From the NCBI GenBank assembly GCA_013695765.1, contig JACCZW010000025.1, positions 1 through 35,586 of the forward strand: a DNA stretch of 35,586 nucleotides, in the 5' to 3' direction. Under the pieces are notes generated by a model, which was given only the letters and a program-made list of their open reading frames with translations, did not search any database and was not told the DNA's origin. Positions 29,449 through 35,586 of the stretch are shown in pieces. The position numbers were made by a program, and so were the translations under genes. Source of the stretch: Gammaproteobacteria bacterium. Lineage in GTDB: Bacteria; Pseudomonadota; Gammaproteobacteria; JACCYU01. Each line of letters begins with the position of its first letter. Position 1 is the stretch's first letter.

Positions 29449-31155
29449 ATGCCTGTAGATAGCCAGCGAGTGCTGCTTTATTTTTCGCTGGTGCTCACGT
29501 TGTTTCTCATCTGGTCCGCGTGGCAGCGCGATTACGGACCCCGCCCGGAACCGCGAACAGCGCCTCAGAGCGCGAACCAGACTCGCGCGCTTCCCGCCGA
29601 GGACATGGGTAACAACCGCGCTGATGTGCCGCAATCGCCAGCGATGCCGGCTAACGCCGGGCGCATCGCCGAACCACGCGCGGCGACGGCGGGCGGCAGG
29701 CGCATCCATGTCGTCACGGATGTGCTCGACATCGAGATCGATACCCAGGGCGGTGACATTCGTCGCGCCGCGTTACCAACCTATCCGGCGAACGCGGATA
29801 ACCCCGACGAACCGTTCGTGCTGATGCACAGTGACCCGGCGCTAGGGGTGTACATCGCGCAGTCCGGTCTGGTTCACGATCGCATTGCCGATGGGGGTAC
29901 GGGCGAGCATCTGGCGCCCAGTCACCATGCGGTCTATCAGGCCGCGCGTGATGAATACCGGCTGCGCACCGGCGAAGACGAACTACGAGTGCCGCTAACC
30001 TGGCAAGATCCCTCGGGCGTATCGGTCAGAAAAGTATTCACTTTTCATCGCCGGGATTTTCTAATCGACGTAAGCCACACCGTCGTTAATCGCAGCGAGC
30101 AGGCCTGGAGCGGCCGGCAGTATCGACAGTTACGCCACGGCGCCATTCGTAAAGAAGATAAATCGCTGCTGCTTTATACCTACACAGGGGCTGCGTATTA
30201 CGACGGCCGTTACGAAAAAGTGCCGTTCGACGACATGCAGAGTGAAAGCTTGAGCCGCGAGATTACGGGCGGCTGGGCGGCGATGCTGCAGCATTATTTC
30301 GTCTCCGCGTGGCTGCCGCAGGCTAACGAGCGAAATTTCTACTATACGAATGTCGTGCGCGAAGGCGGTCAGCCTCAATACATCATCGGTCTGCGCTCCG
30401 CCCCCCTGAACGTTGCGCCAAACGCGAGCGGCACCTTCAACACTCGCATTTTTGTCGGGCCCAAGCTGCAGGAACACCTGGACGAAATCTCCGAGGGCCT
30501 GGAACTGGTGGTCGATTACGGGATTTTCACCGTACTGGCCAAACCGCTGTTCTGGGCGCTGGAGAAAATTCACGATATTGTCGGCAACTGGGGCTGGGCG
30601 ATAGTAATCCTGACCCTGCTGATCAAGCTGGCTTTCTACAAGCTGTCGGAGACCAGCTACAAGTCCATGGCGAAAATGCGCACGGTGCAGCCGCGCATGG
30701 CAGCACTTAGGGAGCGCTACGCCAGCGACAAGCAGAAGATGAATCAGGCGCTGATGGAGTTGTATAAGACCGAAAAGATCAACCCGCTGGGCGGATGTCT
30801 GCCCATCCTGGTACAGATTCCGGTATTCATCTCCCTGTACTGGATGTTGCTGGAAAGCGTGGAAATGCGCCAGGCGGACTTTATGCTCTGGATAAATGAC
30901 CTCTCCAGCCGCGATCCATTCTTTATTCTGCCACTGCTGATGGGTGTGACGATGTTCATCCAGCAGAAGCTCAACCCGGCGCCCATGGACCCGATTCAGG
31001 CCAAGGTGATGATGGTGTTGCCGGTGGTATTTACGGTGTTTTTTGCGTTTTTCCCCTCCGGTCTGGTGCTGTACTGGTTCGTCAACAATCTCTTGTCGAT
31101 CGCTCAGCAGTGGGTAATCACCCGGCGCATCGAGCGCGGCGTCAAGCCGGCCTGA
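29449..31155 (+). CDS. yidC: Membrane protein insertase YidC
   Basis: YidC inserts and folds inner-membrane proteins with or without SecYEG. The 568-residue protein starts [22 protein letters not shown]. The first segment (residues about 7-24) is followed by a large periplasmic beta-domain (about 30-340, with [22 protein letters not shown]). Then come the conserved C-terminal membrane core beginning [18 protein letters not shown], with [38 protein letters not shown] and [14 protein letters not shown]. An AAGGA ribosome-binding site precedes the ATG at 29449. It follows yidD by 8 bp and is slightly longer than E. coli YidC (548), within the normal range. Confidence 0.98.
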   Translation: MPVDSQRVLLYFSLVLTLFLIWSAWQRDYGPRPEPRTAPQSANQTRALPAEDMGNNRADVPQSPAMPANAGRIAEPRAATAGGRRIHVVTDVLDIEIDTQGGDIRRAALPTYPANADNPDEPFVLMHSDPALGVYIAQSGLVHDRIADGGTGEHLAPSHHAVYQAARDEYRLRTGEDELRVPLTWQDPSGVSVRKVFTFHRRDFLIDVSHTVVNRSEQAWSGRQYRQLRHGAIRKEDKSLLLYTYTGAAYYDGRYEKVPFDDMQSESLSREITGGWAAMLQHYFVSAWLPQANERNFYYTNVVREGGQPQYIIGLRSAPLNVAPNASGTFNTRIFVGPKLQEHLDEISEGLELVVDYGIFTVLAKPLFWALEKIHDIVGNWGWAIVILTLLIKLAFYKLSETSYKSMAKMRTVQPRMAALRERYASDKQKMNQALMELYKTEKINPLGGCLPILVQIPVFISLYWMLLESVEMRQADFMLWINDLSSRDPFFILPLLMGVTMFIQQKLNPAPMDPIQAKVMMVLPVVFTVFFAFFPSGLVLYWFVNNLLSIAQQWVITRRIERGVKPA

Positions 31156-31210
31156 GCAAGTTTTACGCGTCGCATTCGGTGCGCCTGTTGCGATTCATTC
31201 ATTGTCTATA

Positions 31211-32545
31211 ATGCCGGCAGAAACCATCGCCGCCGTTGCCACGCCACCGGGGCGTAGTGGCATCGGCATTGTGCGCGTGTCGGGCCCAAAAACCGCGGAC
31301 ATCGCGATGCAGGTGCTGGCCGGCCTGCCTGCGCCGCGCGTGGCGATGTATGTGGCCTTTCGGGACGCACAGGGTCATCCGATCGATGCCGGCATCGCGC
31401 TGTTCTATCCGCGACCGAATTCGTTCACGGGCGAAGACGTGCTGGAACTACAAGGCCACGGCGGGCCGGTAGTGCTGGATATGTTGCTGAAAAGCGTGCT
31501 CGCCGCCGGCGCCAGGATTGCGCGACCCGGCGAGTTCAGCGAGCGCGCGTTCCTGAATAACAAGCTCGATCTTGCGCAGGCCGAAGCGATCGCCGACCTG
31601 ATCGACAGTCACACCGAACAGGCGGCCCGCAGCGCGCTGCGCTCTCTGCACGGCGAGTTTTCAAGCGCAATCCATGAGCTCGTCGACAGGCTGATCGAAC
31701 TCCGTGGCTTTGTGGAAGCGGCGCTGGATTTTCCGGATGAAGAAATCGATTTTCTGGCCGAAGACACGGTCGCTCGACGTCTGCGAGGATTGCGTGAGCG
31801 GCTGGACGGCGTGCTCGATAGCGCGCGTCAGGGCAGTCTGCTGCGCGAGGGTTTGACCATCGTTATCGCCGGGCGACCCAACGCGGGCAAGTCGAGCCTG
31901 CTCAACCGTCTCGCGGCTACGGATATCGCGATTGTGACCGAACTCCCGGGCACTACGCGCGACGTTCTGCGGCAGGACATACAGATCGACGGCATGCCGC
32001 TGAGAGTCATCGACATCGCGGGGCTGCGTGAGGGCGCCGACGCCGCCGAGCGTGAGGGCGTACGACGGGCGTGGCTGGAAATCGAAAATGCCGACCTGAT
32101 CCTGCTGGTGATGGATGCTGCCTACGGCGTGCAGGCGCAGGAGCAGGGTATTCGTGGGCGACTGCCCGCGTATACGCCGATTGTCACGGTCTGGAACAAG
32201 ATCGATCTGGGCGACACGCTCGCCGGCGAGCGCGATGGCGTCGTGTACGTCTCGGCGCTCACGGGCGCGGGTTTGGACGCGCTGCGTGAGGCACTGAAGA
32301 AGCACGCGGGCTTCAATGCCAGTGCGGAAGGTGTTTTCCTCGCGCGACATCGCCATCTCCAGGCATTACAGACCGCCGGCCTTGCGCTAGAGCGCGCATA
32401 CGCCATATTGAGTTCGCAGCGGGCCGGCGAACTGCTCGCCGAAGAGTTGCGCGCGGCACAGCAGGCCCTGGCTGCGATCACTGGCGAATTTACTTCCGAT
32501 GACTTGCTGGGACGGATTTTTTCCAGTTTTTGTATCGGCAAATGA
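31211..32545 (+). CDS. mnmE: tRNA uridine-5-carboxymethylaminomethyl GTPase MnmE
   Basis: MnmE, with MnmG, modifies wobble uridine 34 of certain tRNAs. The 444-residue product has the N-terminal folate-binding domain ([21 protein letters not shown], then [18 protein letters not shown]). The helical middle domain has the GTPase inserted, with G1 [10 protein letters not shown]2 region [10 protein letters not shown]3 DIAGLRE, G4 NKID, and the C-terminal redox/anchor motif FCIGK. The ATG at 31211 is used; a TTG nine bases earlier is less likely, and no clear ribosome-binding site is visible for either. It follows yidC as usual. mnmG, normally a near neighbour, is separated by two other genes here. 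Confidence 0.97.
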   Translation: MPAETIAAVATPPGRSGIGIVRVSGPKTADIAMQVLAGLPAPRVAMYVAFRDAQGHPIDAGIALFYPRPNSFTGEDVLELQGHGGPVVLDMLLKSVLAAGARIARPGEFSERAFLNNKLDLAQAEAIADLIDSHTEQAARSALRSLHGEFSSAIHELVDRLIELRGFVEAALDFPDEEIDFLAEDTVARRLRGLRERLDGVLDSARQGSLLREGLTIVIAGRPNAGKSSLLNRLAATDIAIVTELPGTTRDVLRQDIQIDGMPLRVIDIAGLREGADAAEREGVRRAWLEIENADLILLVMDAAYGVQAQEQGIRGRLPAYTPIVTVWNKIDLGDTLAGERDGVVYVSALTGAGLDALREALKKHAGFNASAEGVFLARHRHLQALQTAGLALERAYAILSSQRAGELLAEELRAAQQALAAITGEFTSDDLLGRIFSSFCIGK

Positions 32546-32709
32546 GGCGTGTCGGTCATCGCCCCGAGGCGATCACAGGTGCTCGGGGCAGGTCATGTAT
32601 CTGGTTTCGAGCTCGAATTGCGTTATCCTTAACGCACCCCGACGCAGCGCAGGAACGGTTACGAGCGACTGGGTCGCCAGGCGGTCAATTAAATCATAAG
32701 GAGGGCGGT

Positions 32710-33417
32710 ATGGTTCGAGCAGGCGCGGTCGCGCTACTAGTGTCATTCGCGTCGCAGGCCGGCGCAGTCGACATCGACATCATCAATCCCGATCAGGAAG
32801 CCTTCCGCGGCGTATCGGAAGACCTGGCCGCGGCGTTCAGTTACAAGACCTTGAACCCAACCGAGCCGCTCGGTTTGATCGGCTTTAACGTCGGCATAAT
32901 CGGCAGCTACACGTCGGTCAAGAACGAGCAGGCTTTTGCGGATCTGGTGGGTGAAGAGGTCAATCAGTTCGGCACTGCCGGTATCGGCGTCACCAAAGGT
33001 CTGCCGCTGGGTTTCGATATTGGCGCCTTCTACTCGGCTGATCCGAGCAACAGCGTGCGGTCGTACGGCGGTGAAATCCGTTACGCCTTCGTGCCTGGCA
33101 ACGTGGTGCTGCCCGCGATCGGCGCCAGAGTGGCTGGCACCAATCTGGAGGGCATCGACCAGTTCAGCATGCAGACCCTGAGTGTCGATGTGTCGGCCTC
33201 GAAAGGTTTTGCGTTTTTCACGCCTTATGCCGGCGTCGGTCAGGTGTTCGCGTTCAGCAATCCGGACGAGGAGATCGGGCTGGACGACGAAAAATTCAAC
33301 GATACGCGTGTCTACGGGGGCGCGCGTCTGACATTCCTGCCTTTCCAGTTAACCGGCGAAGTCGATAATGTTGGCGGCGCGACTTCTTTTAATCTGCGCG
33401 TCGCGGTGGGTTTGTAG
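32710..33417 (+). CDS. Putative exported outer-membrane beta-barrel protein
   Basis: The 235-residue product is preceded by a strong AAGGAGG ribosome-binding site. It begins with a signal peptide (MVRAGAVALLVSFASQAGA, cleavage after about residue 19). The mature part alternates short beta-like segments with turns, for example GLPLGFDIGAFYSADP, SYGGEIRYAFVPG and FFTPYAGVGQVFAFSNP, and ends in a hydrophobic terminal strand FNLRVAVGL, as in small porin or YfaZ-like barrels. I do not recognise a specific family. It precedes arsM by about 50 bp and could be co-transcribed, but no role in arsenic handling is implied by sequence. Confidence 0.65.
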   Translation: MVRAGAVALLVSFASQAGAVDIDIINPDQEAFRGVSEDLAAAFSYKTLNPTEPLGLIGFNVGIIGSYTSVKNEQAFADLVGEEVNQFGTAGIGVTKGLPLGFDIGAFYSADPSNSVRSYGGEIRYAFVPGNVVLPAIGARVAGTNLEGIDQFSMQTLSVDVSASKGFAFFTPYAGVGQVFAFSNPDEEIGLDDEKFNDTRVYGGARLTFLPFQLTGEVDNVGGATSFNLRVAVGL

Positions 33418-33470
33418 ATGCATTGGCGGGCGCGCAATTGAGATCGACGACTCAAACTTCGGGAGTATTC

Positions 33471-34556
33471 GTGAACGATGGATCAGGCGCCCCTCAGGCG
33501 CGTTTCGATGAGGGTGATGCGGTTAGTCACCGCCTGGTAAGTGACTATTACGGCAAGGTGCTCAAATCCTCCGCTGACCTGCAGACCAGCGCGTGCTGCA
33601 CGGCCGCGGCGATGCCCGCGCACTTGGCTGGGTTGCTCAAGGACATTCACAGCGAGGTCAAGCAACGCTTCTACGGTTGCGGGTCGCCAATTCCGCCCGC
33701 GCTGGAGGACGCCACGGTGCTGGATCTGGGCTGCGGAACCGGACGTGACTGTTATCTGCTCTCAAAGCTGGTGGGCGCTGGCGGGCGCGTGCTCGGCGTG
33801 GACATGACCGAGGAACAGCTCGCCGTAGCGCGCCGGCATCGGGACTGGCACGCGGAGAAATCCGGTTACGCCAACGTCGAGTTTTATCAGGGATACATCG
33901 AGGATCTGAAAACCGCTGGCATCGCCGATAGCACGGTCGATGTGGTGGTGTCGAATTGCGTGATGAATCTCTCGCCCGCCAAGCCAAAGGTATACAGCGA
34001 AATCTTCCGGGTGCTCAAACCCGGCGGCGAGCTGTTTTTCTCGGATGTATTTGCCGACCGACGTGTTCCCGTGGAGCTTGCGCGCGATCCGGTGATGCTC
34101 GGCGAATGTCTGGGCGGCTCGATGTACGTCGAAGACTTTCGTCGCGTGATGGCGCGGGTTGGCTGCCTCGATGCGCGCGTGTGTCAAGCCAGCCGTATCG
34201 ATTTGCATAATGTCGATATCGCGCGCAAGGCCGGCAATATCGGCTTCTATTCCATGACCGTGCGCGCCTTCAAGCTGGATTTTGAGGATCGCTGCGAGGA
34301 TTACGGTCAGGTTGCGTATTACCTGGGCACCTGTCCTTCGCATCCGCACGGCTTCGAGTTGGACGATCATCATCGGTTTGTCACCGGCAAACCGATGCTG
34401 GTGTGCGGCAACACGTCGGATATGCTCAAGCACACGCGTTACGCGCCACACTTCAGCGTAGTGGGTGACAGCCAAATGCACTACGGCCTGTTCGACTGCG
34501 GGACGCCTGATATCGCGCAGACTTCCGAGGCAGGTGCCAAGAGTGGTTGCTGCTAG
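33471..34556 (+). CDS. arsM: Arsenite S-adenosylmethionine methyltransferase ArsM
   Basis: ArsM methylates As(III) through mono- to tri-methyl arsenicals, giving volatile products. The 361-residue product is read from GTG 33471, with GGGAG about six bases upstream. It has SAM motif VLDLGCGTGRD at about residues 83-93, a VVVSNCVMNLSP block and a C-terminal domain with HPHGFELDDHHRFVTGKP. The four cysteines important in characterised ArsM enzymes are present in equivalent spacing: Cys42 or 43, Cys70, Cys163 and Cys213. It ends in a Cys-Cys tail (GCC). An extended upstream frame from 33423 uses TTG and lacks support. No arsR, arsB or arsC lies nearby. Confidence 0.9.
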   Translation: MNDGSGAPQARFDEGDAVSHRLVSDYYGKVLKSSADLQTSACCTAAAMPAHLAGLLKDIHSEVKQRFYGCGSPIPPALEDATVLDLGCGTGRDCYLLSKLVGAGGRVLGVDMTEEQLAVARRHRDWHAEKSGYANVEFYQGYIEDLKTAGIADSTVDVVVSNCVMNLSPAKPKVYSEIFRVLKPGGELFFSDVFADRRVPVELARDPVMLGECLGGSMYVEDFRRVMARVGCLDARVCQASRIDLHNVDIARKAGNIGFYSMTVRAFKLDFEDRCEDYGQVAYYLGTCPSHPHGFELDDHHRFVTGKPMLVCGNTSDMLKHTRYAPHFSVVGDSQMHYGLFDCGTPDIAQTSEAGAKSGCC

Positions 34557-34571
34557 CCCGGATCGCTGTGC

Positions 34572-35586
34572 ATGGTGAGCTTCGCAAATTTTGATGTGGT
34601 CGTTGTCGGCGGTGGGCACGCGGGCACGGAAGCGGCGCTCGCTGCCGCGCGCTCAGGCGCCCGAACCTTGCTGCTTACACACAACATAGAAACCATCGGT
34701 CAGATGAGTTGCAATCCGGCCATCGGCGGCATCGGCAAGGGGCATCTGACCAAAGAGATCGACGCGCTGGGCGGCGTCATGGCGCGCGCGGCGGATCGTG
34801 CCGGTATCCACTTTCGAATCCTGAACCGGCGCAAAGGCCCCGCGGTGCGCGCCACCCGCGCACAGGCCGACCGGGTATTGTATCGGCAGGCGATTCGCGA
34901 AGCGGTGGAGCGTCAAGAAAATTTAAGCCTTTTCCAGCAGGCGGTCGACGATCTGCTCGTCGAGGGCGAGCGCGTGACCGGCGTGGTTACGCAGATGGGC
35001 CTTAAGTTTCGCGCGCGCGCGGTGGTGCTCACCACCGGCACTTTTTTAGGCGGACGGATTCACGTTGGCGAGTCTAACCACGGCGGTGGTCGCGTCGGCG
35101 ATCCGCCCGCCGTTGCGCTGGCCTCACGGCTGCGCGAACTGCCATTCCGCGTGGGACGCCTGAAGACGGGCACGCCGCCGCGCATCGACGGGCGCAGCAT
35201 CGATTACGGCCTATTGCAGAAACAGCCGGGCGACCAGCCGGTGCCCGTATTTTCGTTTACTGGCCGTGCCGAACAGCATCCACGCCAGGTCTCCTGTCAC
35301 CTCACGCACACGAACCCACGCACGCACGACATCATCCGCGCCAGCCTGCATCGCTCGCCCATGTACAGCGGCGCGATAGCAAGCGTCGGGCCGCGTTACT
35401 GCCCGTCTATCGAGGACAAGGTCGTGCGGTTCGCGGACAAAGCTTCGCATCAGATCTTTATCGAGCCGGAAGGCTTGACCACGCGCGAGGTATATCCCAA
35501 CGGTATCTCCACCAGCCTGCCGTTCGAGACGCAATATAAGCTGGTGCGCTCGATTGCCGGCTTCGAGCAGGCGCATATTACGCGCC
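34572..35586 (+). CDS. mnmG: tRNA uridine-5-carboxymethylaminomethyl enzyme MnmG (partial, cut by window end)
   Basis: MnmG (GidA) is the FAD-binding partner of MnmE in wobble-uridine modification. From the ATG at 34572 the first 338 codons are open and in frame to the window edge; the family is about 630 residues, so roughly the first half is seen. The dinucleotide-binding motif [14 protein letters not shown] is at about residues 8-21, followed by [17 protein letters not shown] and [14 protein letters not shown]. The [17 protein letters not shown] block and the conserved [15 protein letters not shown] follow, then [22 protein letters not shown]. It begins 15 bp after arsM, which implies co-transcription. 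Confidence 0.97.
   Translation, partial: MVSFANFDVVVVGGGHAGTEAALAAARSGARTLLLTHNIETIGQMSCNPAIGGIGKGHLTKEIDALGGVMARAADRAGIHFRILNRRKGPAVRATRAQADRVLYRQAIREAVERQENLSLFQQAVDDLLVEGERVTGVVTQMGLKFRARAVVLTTGTFLGGRIHVGESNHGGGRVGDPPAVALASRLRELPFRVGRLKTGTPPRIDGRSIDYGLLQKQPGDQPVPVFSFTGRAEQHPRQVSCHLTHTNPRTHDIIRASLHRSPMYSGAIASVGPRYCPSIEDKVVRFADKASHQIFIEPEGLTTREVYPNGISTSLPFETQYKLVRSIAGFEQAHITR

Noticed and set aside
33762-34619. 285-codon minus-strand open frame opposite arsM
   Set aside because: Antisense to the well-supported arsM.

Overview
This 35.6 kb window is origin-proximal chromosome of a GC-rich gammaproteobacterium. Three things point there: the dnaA-dnaN-recF-gyrB / rpmH-rnpA-yidD-yidC-mnmE-mnmG arrangement, and two gene neighbourhoods that I know from Pseudomonas and relatives (lptM-lysA-dapF-DUF484-xerC, and argH divergent from algZ-algR-hemC-hemD). 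SoxYZ suggests reduced-sulfur metabolism, so a sulfur-oxidising gammaproteobacterium is plausible, but that lineage guess is inference. Genes left of about 28.4 kb mostly run on the minus strand and genes to the right run on the plus strand, as expected for two replichores leaving an origin around 26.8-28.5 kb.

Layout. 0-8.5 kb (minus): ubiE, a DUF971 gene, hslU, hslV, xerC, DUF484, dapF, then a coupled anti-sigma/ECF sigma pair sitting between dapF and lysA, then lysA and the small lipoprotein gene lptM. 8.7-10.8 kb (plus): a small membrane protein, soxY, soxZ and a carboxylesterase. 10.9-13.7 kb (minus): a glutathione S-transferase, a broken diguanylate cyclase and argH. 13.8-17.6 kb (plus): the AlgZ-type sensor kinase, a frameshifted AlgR-type regulator, hemC and hemD. 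17.6-28.4 kb (minus): an orphan ParA-like ATPase, a decayed ubiD, xthA, prlC, gyrB, recF (carrying two parS-like sites), dnaN and dnaA. 28.5-35.6 kb (plus): rpmH, rnpA (no usable canonical start codon), yidD, yidC, mnmE, a putative outer-membrane protein, arsM and the 5' part of mnmG, which is cut by the window end.

Most of the content is conserved housekeeping: replication initiation and clamp, gyrase, ribosome/RNase P/membrane insertion, tRNA modification, lysine and arginine synthesis, tetrapyrrole synthesis, ubiquinone methylation and HslUV proteolysis. The unusual material is (i) two parS-like palindromes inside recF, (ii) four damaged loci: ubiD, a diguanylate cyclase fused end-on to argH, algR with one extra base, and rnpA with an amber codon two codons after its only ATG, (iii) a translationally coupled sigma/anti-sigma cassette inside the lysA-dapF cluster, and (iv) an arsM plus outer-membrane gene pair between mnmE and mnmG. 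I do not see a convincing wholly new multi-gene system. Single-base damage could partly be sequence error, but the roughly 600 bp internal loss in ubiD and the argH/cyclase junction cannot be explained by base-calling.
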